A DNA stretch of 64,000 bases from Arthrobacter sp. PAMC25564 (lineage in GTDB: Bacteria > Actinomycetota > Actinomycetes > Actinomycetales > Micrococcaceae). Positions 25,627 through 34,933 of this stretch are shown here, piece after piece. The stretch is from NCBI RefSeq assembly GCF_004798705.1, contig NZ_CP039290.1, forward strand, positions 2,728,001 through 2,792,000, read 5' to 3'. Every line of letters starts with the position of its first letter. Position 1 is the first letter of the stretch. The translations under genes and the position numbers were made by a program. Under the pieces are notes generated by a model, which was not told the origin of the DNA, did not search any database, and saw nothing but the letters and a program-made list of their open reading frames with translations.

Positions 25627-28263
25627 GTGTCGAACCAGAACCTGCGCCGCGATGAAGCCGCAACACGCTCCGCCCTGATAACCACCCACAGCTACGACGT
25701 CTCCCTGGATGTCCGGCAGGCAGCGGACCCGAAGGTTGCCGGCTACAGCAGCCGCAGCATCATCAACTTCTCCGCCAGCGAGCCGGGGGCCTCCACCTTC
25801 CTGGACTTCATCGCCAGCGAAGTGCACAGCGTCTTCCTCAACGGAGAGGGCCTTCCCGTCGCCGACATCGTGGACGGCTCCCGCATCCGGCTCGACAATC
25901 TCCAGGCCGAGAACCAGGTCACCGTCACCGGCACCGCGCTCTACAGCACCTCCGGCGAAGGCATGCACCGCTTCTTCGACCCGGCCGACGGGCAGTGCTA
26001 CCTCTATACCCAATACGAGCCCGCGGACGCCCGCCGGGTGTTCGCGAACTTCGAACAACCCGACCTCAAGGCCGAATTCACCTTTCACATCACGGCCCCC
26101 GCGCAGTGGCAGGTGTCCTCCAATGGCGTCGAGACCCTCCGTACGCCACTGACCAGCGATCCGGCGCTGGGCCGCTGGGACTTCGCCCCCACGAAGGTGA
26201 TGTCCACCTACATCACCACCGTCCTCGCCGGGCCGTATTTCAAGGCCGAGGACACTTGGACCGGGACGCTTGAGGACGGTACCCGCCTGGAGGTGCCGCT
26301 GGCGCTGTACTGCCGGGCCTCGATGGCTGACTCCTTCGACACCGGGACCCTGTTCCAGCTCACCAGGAAGGGCCTGGAATTCTTCAACGGGCTCTTCGAC
26401 TTCCCCTATCCCTGGGGCAAATACGAGCAGGCCTTCGTGCCGGAATACAACCTGGGCGCGATGGAGAACCCCGGGCTGGTGACCTTCACGGAAAGCTACG
26501 TCTTCACCTCCCGTGCCGCCGATTCCCAGTACCAGGCCCGCGCCAATACGCTCCTGCACGAGATGGCCCACATGTGGTTCGGTGACCTCGTGACCATGCA
26601 GTGGTGGGACGATCTGTGGCTCAAGGAATCCTTCGCGGATTACATGGGCACCCTCGGGGTGGACCGGACCACCGGCTGGAACACGGCATGGGTGAACTTC
26701 GCCAACAACCGCAAGGCCTGGGCCTACGTGCAGGACCAGCTGCCCACCACGCACCCGATTGTGGCCGACATCCCGGACCTTGAAGCCGCGAAGCAGAACT
26801 TCGACGGCATCACGTACGCCAAGGGCGCCTCCGTCCTCAAACAGCTCGTGGCCTATGTCGGCTTCGAGGCGTTCATAACCGGCTCCCGGCAATACTTCAA
26901 GGACCATGCGTACGGCAACACCACCTTGGCCGATCTCCTCGCCGCGCTCAGCGCCGCCTCCGGCCGGGACCTCGGCGACTGGGGCCGCCAGTGGCTGCAG
27001 ACCTCCGGCATCTCGACCATCACCAGCGAGATTGAAGAGCCCAACGGCGTGCCGGGCACCATCCTGGGCCGTGTGACACTCGTGCAGGACGCCGAAGACC
27101 CCATCACCGGCCGGCAGGTTCCGCGTCCGCACCGGCTTCGGATCGGACTCTACAACCGCGACGCGGCCGGTGCCCTGGTCCGCACGGACAGCGTCGAGAC
27201 CGACGTCAGCGGCCCCCGGACCGAGGTGGCCGCCCTGGCCGGCAAACCGCGGCCTGCCCTGCTGCTGGTCAACGACGACGACCTCAGCTACGCCAAGATC
27301 CGGCTGGACCCGCGCTCCGAGGCCACCGCGCGCAGCTCGCTCGATGAACTCAGCGATCCCATGGCCCGGGCCCTGTGCTGGACGGCATTGTGGGATTCGG
27401 CCAGGGACGCCGTCACGCCGTCGTCCCTCTATGTGGACGCCGTGGAGCGCTTCGGCCCGGCCGAAACCGGCGTCGGCGTCCTGCTGAACGTACTGGGCAA
27501 TGCCGCCACGGCGATCGAAAGGTACGTGCCCAGGGCGGAACGGGGCGCGGTGCGGCACGGCTTCCTCACCACGGCGGCCATCGAGCTGGAGGCGGCCGAG
27601 CCGGGCTCGGACCAGCAGCTGGCATGGGCGCGGACGCTCGCCGCCACGAGCCGGTATGACGCCGGCCGGCTGGACCTGGTCCGGGGTATCCTCGACGGCA
27701 GCGCCGTTTTCGAGGGGCTCGCCGTGGACGCCGAACTCCGCTGGAACCTCTGGCATGCGCTGGCAGCCAACGGCCAGGCGTCGCCCGATGAGCTTGATGC
27801 GGAGCTGGCCCGGGACAACACCGCCGCGGGAAAGTCCGGCCACGCCACGGCCCTCGCCGCCCGGCCCGAGGCCGGGGTGAAGGCCGCAGCCTGGCGTGCC
27901 GCGGTGCATGGAACGGCGCTGTCCAACCAGCTGCTCAGTGCCACCATTGCGGGATTCACCACCGGGGATGCCTCCCTCCTGTCAGCCTTCATCGAGCCTT
28001 ATTTTGAATGCCTGGAGACGGTCTGGGCCGGGCGCAGCATCGAGATTGCCAGCCGGATCATCCGCGGCCTCTACCCGGCCGGGCAGGACCTGGACGGGCA
28101 CGGCGGCGCCCCGACCACCCACGCCGTAATCGTCCGGACCGACAACTGGCTCACCGGACACCCTGACGCGCCCCGGGCGCTGCGCCGCATCGTCATTGAA
28201 CAGCGCAGCCACCTGCTCCGTGCCCTGAAGGCACAGGCCCTGACGGCGCTGGGCGTCTCCTGA
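25627..28263 (+). CDS. pepN: aminopeptidase N (M1 family)
   Basis: An 878-residue M1 zinc aminopeptidase that removes N-terminal residues from peptides in the cytoplasm. The exopeptidase motif GAMEN is present (LGAMENPGL), followed by the zinc site HEMAHMWFGDLV with the downstream Glu in LKESFADYMG. The ERAP1-like C-terminal domain fills the second half, as in actinobacterial PepN. The GTG at 25627 follows TTAGAT (25615-25620) by 6 bases, a weaker version of the leaderless pattern. It is followed by a truncated SDR gene. Confidence 0.95.
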   Translation: MSNQNLRRDEAATRSALITTHSYDVSLDVRQAADPKVAGYSSRSIINFSASEPGASTFLDFIASEVHSVFLNGEGLPVADIVDGSRIRLDNLQAENQVTVTGTALYSTSGEGMHRFFDPADGQCYLYTQYEPADARRVFANFEQPDLKAEFTFHITAPAQWQVSSNGVETLRTPLTSDPALGRWDFAPTKVMSTYITTVLAGPYFKAEDTWTGTLEDGTRLEVPLALYCRASMADSFDTGTLFQLTRKGLEFFNGLFDFPYPWGKYEQAFVPEYNLGAMENPGLVTFTESYVFTSRAADSQYQARANTLLHEMAHMWFGDLVTMQWWDDLWLKESFADYMGTLGVDRTTGWNTAWVNFANNRKAWAYVQDQLPTTHPIVADIPDLEAAKQNFDGITYAKGASVLKQLVAYVGFEAFITGSRQYFKDHAYGNTTLADLLAALSAASGRDLGDWGRQWLQTSGISTITSEIEEPNGVPGTILGRVTLVQDAEDPITGRQVPRPHRLRIGLYNRDAAGALVRTDSVETDVSGPRTEVAALAGKPRPALLLVNDDDLSYAKIRLDPRSEATARSSLDELSDPMARALCWTALWDSARDAVTPSSLYVDAVERFGPAETGVGVLLNVLGNAATAIERYVPRAERGAVRHGFLTTAAIELEAAEPGSDQQLAWARTLAATSRYDAGRLDLVRGILDGSAVFEGLAVDAELRWNLWHALAANGQASPDELDAELARDNTAAGKSGHATALAARPEAGVKAAAWRAAVHGTALSNQLLSATIAGFTTGDASLLSAFIEPYFECLETVWAGRSIEIASRIIRGLYPAGQDLDGHGGAPTTHAVIVRTDNWLTGHPDAPRALRRIVIEQRSHLLRALKAQALTALGVS

Positions 28264-28305
28264 CGCCGGCGCCGCCAACAACCCATCCAGGAAGGAAGAC
28301 ACACG

Positions 28306-28497
28306 ATGGATCTGCGCCTGCAGGGAAAGACAGTCCTGATCACCGGAGCTTCCCAGGGCATCGGACGGGAAATGGCATTGCTGCTGGCGGAGGAGGGCTG
28401 CAACCTCATCCTGGTCAGCCGCGACGCCCGGCGCTTGAACGGCCTCGCCGACACCTGTGCCGGGGCGCTGCTCAGTCTTCGAGGAAGGCCGGCGTGA
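28306..28497 (+). pseudogene. truncated SDR oxidoreductase (5' fragment)
   Basis: It has an intact start with a good AAGGAAG ribosome-binding site and a normal SDR N-terminus (VLITGASQGIGREMALLLAE, then VSRDARRL). Homology stops after about 55 residues, almost exactly where the convergent flavoprotein gene ends (stop at 28472-28474). The frame runs out at TGA 28495-28497 inside that gene. The rest of the SDR (NNAG, YxxxK) is missing, so this is a deletion or rearrangement scar, not a functional gene. Confidence 0.8.
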
Positions 28498-29872
28498 ACA
28501 GCAGGGTCAGGCCCTCGGCCATGGTCGGGTGGGTGATGATGGCGTCGCGCACGGCTGTGTAGTCCAGTCCGGCAAGCATGGCCATCTGCACCACGGCAAT
28601 GGCTTCGCTGGCTTCGGTGCCCAGCAGTGCCACGCCCAGGATCCGGTTGGTCTCGCGGTCGATGACCGCCTTCCAGAAGCCCTCCAGATGCCCCACGGTC
28701 CGGGCACGGGGAATGGCCGTCACGGGCATCTTCGCGATGTGGACGTGGTAGCCGGCGTCCCGGGCCTGCCGCTCGCTCAGGCCCACCCGGCCGAGCTCGG
28801 GCGTGGTGAACACGCAGTAGGGAATCAGCCGGCCAGCGGTGCTGCGCGGCTGGCCGGCGCCGTTTCTGGCCGCCAGGTTGGTCTTCAGCACACGGTAGTC
28901 GTCATAGGAGGCATGGGTGAACTGGGGTGTCCCGGCGGCGTCACCGGCTGCCCACACTCCTTCGGCCGTGGTCTGCAGCTGATCGTCGACCCTGATGAAT
29001 CCGCGGTCGTCAAGTTCCACGCCGACACCTTCGAGGTTCGCGCCTCCGGTCATCGGCCTGCGCCCGACCGCAACGAGGATGTCATCGGCGGTGACGGTGT
29101 CACCGGAGGAGAGCATGAGCGTGACGGTGCCGTCTGCGGCGCGGGAGATCCTTTGTGCCCTGGCCCCCAGCCGCACGGTGATGCCGGCGTCCCTGAAGTT
29201 CTGCTCGATGGCAGCGGCAACGTCCGCGTCCTCCCGTGCGAGCAGCTGTCCGCCGCCCTGGACGATGGTGACTTTGACGCCGATCGTGTTGAGCAGGTCC
29301 GCGAATTCGCAGCCGACGTATCCGCCGCCAAGGATGATGATGCTCTCCGGCAGGGATTCCAGTTCCAGCAGGGTGTTGCTGGTCTGCACCCTCGACTCCG
29401 CCAGGCCTTCGATGGGCGGCAGGAGCGGCTCCGTGCCCAGGTTCAGCACGACGTCGGTGCCGCGCAGGGTGCGCACGCCGCCGTCGTTCAGGGTCACCTC
29501 CACCGTCCGGGGAGCGACGAACCTCGCCTCGCCGAGGATGAAGTCCATGCCCGATCCGGTGAAGGCTGACAGCTGGCCCCCGACCATGGTCTCCACGACG
29601 TCTTCCTTGCGGTGGCGCAGCAGTTTGAGGTCCATTCGCGGGTTCCCGGCCCCGGAAATACCGAATTCGGCGGCCCGGCGGATGGTTTTCAGGACCCGGC
29701 CGCTGTTGATGAGGGTCTTGGTGGGGATGCACGCGACATTGATGCAGGTCCCGCCAATCATCGAGCGTTCGACCATGGCGACGGTCCTGCCGGCCCGGGC
29801 CAGGTCCATCGCCAGGGTTTTCCCGGCCTTGCCTCCGCCGACCACGAGCAGGTCCACGTCCTCGATATCCAT
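28472..29872 (-). CDS. pyridine nucleotide-disulfide oxidoreductase (mercuric reductase-like)
   Basis: A 466-residue class I flavoprotein disulfide reductase. It has the FAD motif VVGGGKAGKTLA, the redox-active CINVAC pair in GGTCINVACIPTKTLI, the NAD(P) motif IILGGGYVGCEFAD, VWAAGDAAG and the dimer-interface active His region THPTMAEGL. It lacks the N-terminal heavy-metal domain and the C-terminal Cys pair of MerA, so mercury reduction is unlikely; relatives are annotated as mercuric- or dihydrolipoamide-reductase-like. The ATG at 29872 has AAGGAACGGG upstream. It lies inside a region of gene fragments, which suggests it arrived or stayed by rearrangement. Confidence 0.88.
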   Translation of the reverse strand: MDIEDVDLLVVGGGKAGKTLAMDLARAGRTVAMVERSMIGGTCINVACIPTKTLINSGRVLKTIRRAAEFGISGAGNPRMDLKLLRHRKEDVVETMVGGQLSAFTGSGMDFILGEARFVAPRTVEVTLNDGGVRTLRGTDVVLNLGTEPLLPPIEGLAESRVQTSNTLLELESLPESIIILGGGYVGCEFADLLNTIGVKVTIVQGGGQLLAREDADVAAAIEQNFRDAGITVRLGARAQRISRAADGTVTLMLSSGDTVTADDILVAVGRRPMTGGANLEGVGVELDDRGFIRVDDQLQTTAEGVWAAGDAAGTPQFTHASYDDYRVLKTNLAARNGAGQPRSTAGRLIPYCVFTTPELGRVGLSERQARDAGYHVHIAKMPVTAIPRARTVGHLEGFWKAVIDRETNRILGVALLGTEASEAIAVVQMAMLAGLDYTAVRDAIITHPTMAEGLTLLFTPAFLED

Positions 29873-30019
29873 GTTGTCCCGTTCCTTGGCTCTTGCCTGC
29901 TGCAGCTCGACCACGGCGATTACCGGAGCCCCGGCCAGCTTACGTCCGGGTACACCCTGATATCGAGCCCTCACTGCCCGGCAATGTTGGGGAAATACCA
30001 CTGGAGCGCCCCGGGCTGA

Positions 30020-30115
30020 GGCGGCCCCCTCCACACCGGAGACCTCAACGACGACGTCGAACAGGCGATCCTGCAGACGCGCGCGCTGCTGGGCACCGAT
30101 ACCGCGCAGGCCTGA
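30020..30115 (+). pseudogene. C-terminal gene fragment (31 codons)
   Basis: An in-frame tail reading HTGDLNDDVEQAILQTRALLG and ending at TGA 30113-30115, with coding-like codon use but a stop just before it (30017-30019) and no start codon. A terminator-like hairpin follows 8 bases after the stop, as expected for the true 3' end of a lost gene. Family not recognised. Confidence 0.4.
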
Positions 30116-30122
30116 GCCCGAA

Positions 30123-30161
30123 GGGGCAGTGGTGGAAGCGTTCCGCCACCACCACTGCCCC
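30123..30161 (+). terminator. hairpin after gene fragment
   Basis: A perfect 13-bp stem (GGGGCAGTGGTGG at 30123-30135, complement at 30149-30161) with a 13-base loop, 8 bases after the fragment's stop codon. No T-run. Confidence 0.5.
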
Positions 30162-30208
30162 AGCCGCCGGTGAGCCTGCCTGTCCCACCTCGAAAGGAAT
30201 TTCCAGGG

Positions 30209-30850
30209 TGCCATTGCCCCACCGCGCAACCGTCCACCGCCTCCGCCCATGGCTCGCTGGTTTCTTCGCCCTGCGCCCGTGCGGGAAACCATCGCCCCGT
30301 CCCTGCACTACGGCGCGGTGAACCGCGCCTGGCTGACACTGAACTCGGCCCGGCCGACCACCAGGAACAGGGGCCATCGCCAGCGCGAAGGCGCACTCCT
30401 GGCCATAAACGGGGCCTGGCCGCCAGCGTCCTGGAAAATTCCGGCGTTCCCGGCCAGGTCCGCCAGCTCTCGCCCCAGACCGCGCTGCTGCTCGGCAGGC
30501 CCACGTTTGTTGGACTCTTCGTGGTCGCGCTCGTCGGCGTTCTCAACCCGGGCCCCTGGTGGGTGGTGGCAATCATCATTGTGTGCCTGATCGGACAGGA
30601 CGTCCTGGTCCCGTTCAACTACTTCCTCGCACTCATCCTCGTGACCCCCATGTGGCTGCTCGCCATCAAAGCCACCGGCCTGGGGGTTCGTCGGGCGCAG
30701 GGCGCGCGTGGAACTCAGCTACGAGCTCACCCACCACTACAGCGTGCTCGACCGCGCCGCAGCCGAGGACCGCGGCTGAACTCCCTCGAGGCAGCCGTCG
30801 ACACCCTGATGGACAAGGGCTACGCCGCGCTGGCAAGAGCCTGGCTCTGA
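30209..30850 (+). pseudogene. FUSC-family membrane protein pseudogene
   Basis: Coding signal jumps between frames. The GTG at 30209 opens VPLPHRATVHRLRPWLAGFF, then the frame shifts to RETIAPSLHYGAVN, a typical FUSC N-terminal block. After a garbled, probably deleted stretch comes a membrane part (FVGLFVVALVGVLNPGPW and FNYFLALILVTPMWLLAIK), another shift, and finally a helical C-terminus EAAVDTLMDKGYAALARAWL with TGA at 30848-30850. At least three frame changes and an internal deletion make it non-functional. The intact FUSC gene at 4480 is of another subtype. Confidence 0.6.
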
Positions 30851-30912
30851 CGGCGGCACCTGCTCCCCCGAAGAATTGCGGCCCGTGGCGGCACCGCTGC
30901 CAACACCCCGGT

Positions 30913-32022
30913 TCAGGGAACCCGGTGCAGCCACTCCGCGGTGCCAAACTTGGACTCCACCCGGGCCCGGGCGGCCTCAAGCTCGGCGTCGCTGAGTTCG
31001 GACGGCGTCGCGTTGTAGCGTTCGGTGAAAACGTCCATCATGGCCGCGACAATTTCGGCGCGGGACAGGCCGGTCTGGCGCCGGAGCGGATCCACGCGTT
31101 TTCTGGCGCTCCTGGTGCCCTTGTCCGACAGCTTCTCTTTGCCGATCCGGAGCACCTCCACCATTTTGTCGGCGTCGATGTCGTAGCTCATCGTGACGTG
31201 GTGCAGCATCCCGCCGTTCGCGAGGCGCTTCTGGGCCGCGCCGCCGATCTTTCCCTGCTCCGTGGCGATGTCATTGAGGGGCACATAGAAGGCGCTGATC
31301 CCCAGCTTCTTCAGTGCCGCCATCACCCAGGCGTCCAGGAAGCCATAGGAGTCGGCGAAGCTGACGCCGTCCACGAGGGTCTGCGGCAGGTACAGCGAGT
31401 AGGTGATGCAGTTCCCCGCCTCCATGAACATCGCTCCCCCGCCGCTGATCCTCCGGACCACGCTGATACCGTGCCGGGCCACGCCGTCGGGGTCGAGTTC
31501 GTTGCGCACCGACTGGAAGCTGCCGATCACCACGGAGGGTTCTTCCCAGTCCCAGAAGCGCAGGGTGGGGTTGCGCCGCCCGGCCCCTACCTCCTCGGTG
31601 AGGACCTCGTCCAGGGCCACGTTGACGTGGGTCGGCAGCACCGAGGGCGCGATGATGTTCCAGTGGTGGTCGTGCCAGCCGGTGGCCTTGGCCAGGGCCC
31701 GCCGGACGGCGACCGCCACGGCGTCGGCAGAAAATCCGAACAGGACCGTTTCGGCGGGCAGCGCGGCGGTCACCGCGGCGGCAAAATCCTCGGCGCTTGA
31801 GGCCGCCGGCAGCCCGGTGAGCGCGCGGTTGATCTCCAGCAGCGCCTCATCCGGCTCCAGGAAGAAGTCGCCGCTGAGCGAGACCTGGGCCAGGTGCCCG
31901 TCCACGACGTCGAAGTCGGCCACCACCAGCTTTCCGCCGGGAACCTTGTACTCACCGTGGTGGCGGTTGCCGCCGTCGTCGTCAGTGCCGTGGGAGCCCG
32001 AAGGAGCGGGAAGGGGTGTCAT
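30913..32022 (-). CDS. lplA: lipoate-protein ligase family protein
   Basis: A 369-residue LplA-type ligase, which attaches lipoate (or octanoate) to E2 and H proteins. The core shows VVRRISGGGAMFMEAGNCITYSL-type sequence and the catalytic Lys region GKIGGAAQKRLANGGMLHH. The N-terminal 90 residues form an accessory domain like the LplA C-domain in other bacteria (GEYKVPGGKLVVADF and FFLEPDEAL), so the domains are swapped relative to E. coli LplA. The ATG at 32022 lies 7 bases after CAGGAT, a near-canonical leaderless -10. Whether lipoate or octanoate is the real substrate cannot be read. Confidence 0.88.
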   Translation of the reverse strand: MTPLPAPSGSHGTDDDGGNRHHGEYKVPGGKLVVADFDVVDGHLAQVSLSGDFFLEPDEALLEINRALTGLPAASSAEDFAAAVTAALPAETVLFGFSADAVAVAVRRALAKATGWHDHHWNIIAPSVLPTHVNVALDEVLTEEVGAGRRNPTLRFWDWEEPSVVIGSFQSVRNELDPDGVARHGISVVRRISGGGAMFMEAGNCITYSLYLPQTLVDGVSFADSYGFLDAWVMAALKKLGISAFYVPLNDIATEQGKIGGAAQKRLANGGMLHHVTMSYDIDADKMVEVLRIGKEKLSDKGTRSARKRVDPLRRQTGLSRAEIVAAMMDVFTERYNATPSELSDAELEAARARVESKFGTAEWLHRVP

Positions 32023-32061
32023 GCCCTTAATCCTGCCACGGAGCGCAGCACCAGGAACGCA

Positions 32062-32093
32062 AAAAGCCCACACCGTCACCGGTGCGGGCTTTT
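32062..32093 (-). terminator. rho-independent terminator of rpmE2
   Basis: AAAAGCCC-A-CACCG pairs with CGGTG-C-GGGCTTTT (one mismatch) around the loop TCAC, leaving a T5 run on the minus strand just after the L31B gene. Confidence 0.85.
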
Positions 32094-32116
32094 CCAAAAG
32101 ACCTTGGGGAAGAAAG

Positions 32117-32374
32117 TTACTTCTTGCCGCCGAAGCCCTTGAAGCGAGCGTTGAAGCGCTCGACGCGGCCTGCAGAGTCCATGATGCGCTGCTTGCCCGT
32201 GTAGAACGGGTGGGACTCGGAGGAGATTTCGACGTCGATAACCGGGTAGGTGTTTCCGTCTTCCCACTCGATGGTCTTCTTGGAAGACGCGGTGGACTTG
32301 GTCAGGAACTTGACGCCGGAAGCCAGGTCGTTGAAAACAACAGCTTCGTACTTCGGGTGAGTATCAGACTTCAT
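32117..32374 (-). CDS. rpmE2: ribosomal protein bL31 type B
   Basis: An 85-residue large-subunit protein of the type B (C-minus) form. It starts [14 protein letters not shown], includes [11 protein letters not shown] and lacks the zinc-binding CxxC pair of type A L31. Such paralogues often replace the zinc form when zinc is scarce and may be Zur-controlled, but I saw no clear Zur box upstream. A TATGAT -10 element lies about 100 bases upstream on the minus strand (near 32473-32478), which gives a long leader. Confidence 0.95.
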   Translation of the reverse strand: MKSDTHPKYEAVVFNDLASGVKFLTKSTASSKKTIEWEDGNTYPVIDVEISSESHPFYTGKQRIMDSAGRVERFNARFKGFGGKK

Positions 32375-32526
32375 AATTGGACCTTTGTTCGCACAACTGG
32401 ATTTTGCCAGTTGCCAGGTATGAATGGGATGGCCGGTTGGCGCCGGAAGGCACGTTACAGCCAGCTACCAATCATAGCGCACCTCCGCCGGGCGGACGAC
32501 CACGCTGGACGACCACGGAGGGACCG

Positions 32527-33336
32527 TCAGTCCCGGGGCCGCAGCTCCCAGAACGCGACAGCGGACGCCGCCGCGACGTTGAGCGAGTCCACGCCGGCAC
32601 GCATCGGGATCTTCACGGCGAGGTCGACGGCGGCGAGGGTGCTTTCGCTCATCCCGGCACCCTCGGTGCCGAGCACCAGGGCCAGCTTTCCCGGCTGCCG
32701 GGCGGCCAGCCGGTCGAGGTCCACGGCGTCCGCGGTGAGCTCCATGGCCGCCACCGTGAAGCCATGATCCCGGAGTACCGCCAGGTCCCCGGGCCAGTCC
32801 TGGAGCCGCGCCCACGGCACCTGGAAGACGGTGCCCATACTGACCCGGACGCTGCGCCGGTACAGCGGGTCCCCACAGCGCGGCGACACGAGGACGGCAT
32901 CCACGCCGAGTGCCGCGGCGGAGCGGAAGATGGCTCCGACGTTGGTGTGGTCCACGATGTCCTCCAGCACGGCCACCCGCCGGGCGCCGGCAAGCAGTTC
33001 GGGCAGCGGCACGGGGGCAGGGCGGTGCATGGCGGCCATCGCGCCTCGGTGCAGGTGGAATCCGGTGATCTCCTCCAGGAGCCCCGCGGAGCCGATGAAG
33101 GCTGGCACTTCCGGATATTGCTCAAAGATGTCCGCCAGGTCCCCGCGCCACTTCTCGGCCAGGAAGAAGGACCGGGGCCGGTGGCCTGCTGCCAGCGCAC
33201 GGCGCAGCACGCGTGAGGACTCGGCAATATACAGGCCCTCGGCGGGTTCCCTGAGCTTGCGCAGGTGCACGTCCGTCAGATGGGTGTAGTCGGAGACCCG
33301 GGGATCGTCCGCGGAGTCAAGGTGGTGGAAGGTCAC
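32527..33336 (-). CDS. SpoU/TrmH-family RNA 2'-O-methyltransferase
   Basis: A 269-residue SPOUT methyltransferase. Residues 1-95 form the substrate-binding L30e-like domain (LREPAEGLYIAESSRVLRRAL). The catalytic trefoil-knot domain has DHTNVGAIFRSAAALG (motif 1), LVLGTEGAGMSE (motif 2) and IPMRAGVDSLNVAAASAVAFWE (motif 3), so S-adenosylmethionine binding looks intact. The target is probably 23S rRNA, but tRNA is not excluded. The GTG start at 33336 is only 7 bases from the end of the TauE gene upstream, so they may be co-transcribed. Confidence 0.9.
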   Translation of the reverse strand: MTFHHLDSADDPRVSDYTHLTDVHLRKLREPAEGLYIAESSRVLRRALAAGHRPRSFFLAEKWRGDLADIFEQYPEVPAFIGSAGLLEEITGFHLHRGAMAAMHRPAPVPLPELLAGARRVAVLEDIVDHTNVGAIFRSAAALGVDAVLVSPRCGDPLYRRSVRVSMGTVFQVPWARLQDWPGDLAVLRDHGFTVAAMELTADAVDLDRLAARQPGKLALVLGTEGAGMSESTLAAVDLAVKIPMRAGVDSLNVAAASAVAFWELRPRD

Positions 33337-33343
33337 GGGCCCG

Positions 33344-34129
33344 TCATTTCAGCAGGTTGGCGATCATGAAGCCCAGAGCCACGAGGCCCAGGGTGAAGAT
33401 GACCCCACGCAGCACCACGGGCGAGAGCCGGCGGCCCACCTTGGAACCGATCACGCCGCCGATCAGGGAGCTGACGGCGATCAGCCCGACCGCCGTCCAG
33501 CTGATCCGGCCGAAGGCGAAGAGCAGATAGGACGCTGCCGCCACGATGTTGACGCACAGCACCAGGATGTTCTTCATGGCGTTGGCGTTCTGCATGGTCC
33601 CGGTCATGAAGACGCCAAGGATGCCAACCAGCAGGATCCCCTGGGCGGCGACAAAGTAGCCGCCGTAGACGCCGGCGAGATAGACCAGGACCACCAGCAG
33701 GATGCCGTGGCTGCGGTCCCGGATCGCGTGCTCGGGATTCTGCTCCCGGTTCCGGACCCACTGCTGGAGCCGGGGCTGGAAGACGACCATCAGCAGGGCC
33801 ACGACGATCAGCACGGGCGCCGCGTAGTAGAAGACTTTTTCGGGCAGGTGCAGCAGCAGGTAGGCGCCGGTGATGCCGCCAAGCAGCGAGGCCGGCATCA
33901 GCCTGAGCAGCTGTTTTCCCCGCCCCGCCAGTTCCTTGCGGTAGCCCCACGCCCCGGCGGCGTTACCGGCCACGAGGCCCATCGCGTTGCTGATCGACGC
34001 CGTGACGGGCGGGTAGCCGAGCGCTATCAGCACCGGGAAGGTGACGAGGGTGCCGGAGCCCACCACGGAGTTGATCGTTCCCGCCCAGAGCCCGGCAAAG
34101 AAAATGAAGACGCTATTGAGGTACTCCAC
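33344..34129 (-). CDS. TauE/SafE-family sulfite or anion exporter
   Basis: A 261-residue membrane protein with about eight helices in the two-repeat TauE/SafE layout. The first repeat has GTINSVVGSGTLVTFPVLIALG and the second GVYGGYFVAAQGILLVG, both family marks. Substrates in the family include sulfite, sulfoacetate and other organic anions; none can be assigned here. It follows the ABC ATPase gene by 18 bases on the same strand. It ends 7 bases before the RNA methyltransferase start. Confidence 0.92.
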   Translation of the reverse strand: MEYLNSVFIFFAGLWAGTINSVVGSGTLVTFPVLIALGYPPVTASISNAMGLVAGNAAGAWGYRKELAGRGKQLLRLMPASLLGGITGAYLLLHLPEKVFYYAAPVLIVVALLMVVFQPRLQQWVRNREQNPEHAIRDRSHGILLVVLVYLAGVYGGYFVAAQGILLVGILGVFMTGTMQNANAMKNILVLCVNIVAAASYLLFAFGRISWTAVGLIAVSSLIGGVIGSKVGRRLSPVVLRGVIFTLGLVALGFMIANLLK

Positions 34130-34147
34130 GCGCTGTCAGCGGCCCGG

Positions 34148-34933
34148 TCAGCGGCTGGCGGTGGCGGTGTACCGTCCGGCGGTGACGCTGACGTCCAGCG
34201 GCAGGCCGAAGGTTTCGCTCAGGTTCTCCTGGGTGAGGACCTCGGCGATCGGGCCGGAAGCCACCACGCCGCCGTTGCGCAGCAGCAGGGCATGCGTGAA
34301 GCCCGGCGGGACCTCTTCGAGATGGTGCGTGACCAGGACGAGCGCCGGGGCGCTGTCATCCTGGGCGAGTTCGCTGAGCCGGTGGACAAGTTCCTCGCGG
34401 CCGCCCAGGTCAAGCCCGGCGCCGGGCTCGTCGAGGAGCAGCAGTTCCGGGTCTGTCATGAGCGCGCGGGCGATCTGGACGCGCTTGCGTTCACCTTCGG
34501 ACAGCGAGGCAAACGTGCGGTTCAGCAGCGGGCCCATGCCCCATTCGTTGAGGAGGCCGAAGGCGCGGCGTTCGTCGTCCTTCTCGTAGCCCTCGCGCCA
34601 GCGGCCGGTGACGCCATAGGCGGCCGTGACGACAACGTTGAGGACCTTCTCCTGCTCGGGGATCTGGTTGGCGAGGGCGGCCGAGGACAGGCCGATCCGG
34701 GGGCGCAGTTCAAAGACGTCGACGGCGCCGAGGACTTCTTCCAGGATGCCGGCCATCCCGCTGGTGGGATGGAGCCGGGCCGCGGCAACCTGCAGCAAAG
34801 TGGTCTTGCCGGCGCCGTTGGGGCCCAGGACCACCCAGCGCTCGCCCTCATTGACCTGCCAGTCCACCTTGTCCAGGAGGGTCTTTGCCCCTCGTACAAC
34901 GCTGACGGCGGCCATTTCAAGAACTTCACTCAT
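34148..34933 (-). CDS. ABC transporter ATP-binding protein
   Basis: A 261-residue ABC ATPase with Walker A (LGPNGAGKTTLL), signature LSEGERKR (a variant of LSGGQ), Walker B (LLLLDEPGAGLD) and switch His (VLVTHHLEE). No permease gene adjoins it; the neighbour is a TauE-type protein, so its partner is unknown. The YlmA-like features suggest a soluble or orphan ATPase. The ATG at 34933 is preferred over an upstream GTG at 34945, because TAGTGT ends 8 bases before it, a leaderless pattern. It is divergent from serB. Confidence 0.9.
   Translation of the reverse strand: MSEVLEMAAVSVVRGAKTLLDKVDWQVNEGERWVVLGPNGAGKTTLLQVAAARLHPTSGMAGILEEVLGAVDVFELRPRIGLSSAALANQIPEQEKVLNVVVTAAYGVTGRWREGYEKDDERRAFGLLNEWGMGPLLNRTFASLSEGERKRVQIARALMTDPELLLLDEPGAGLDLGGREELVHRLSELAQDDSAPALVLVTHHLEEVPPGFTHALLLRNGGVVASGPIAEVLTQENLSETFGLPLDVSVTAGRYTATASR

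Noticed and set aside
25615..27909. A 764-residue minus-strand frame opposite pepN
   Set aside because: It mirrors the GC3 pattern of the aminopeptidase gene, which has complete zinc motifs.
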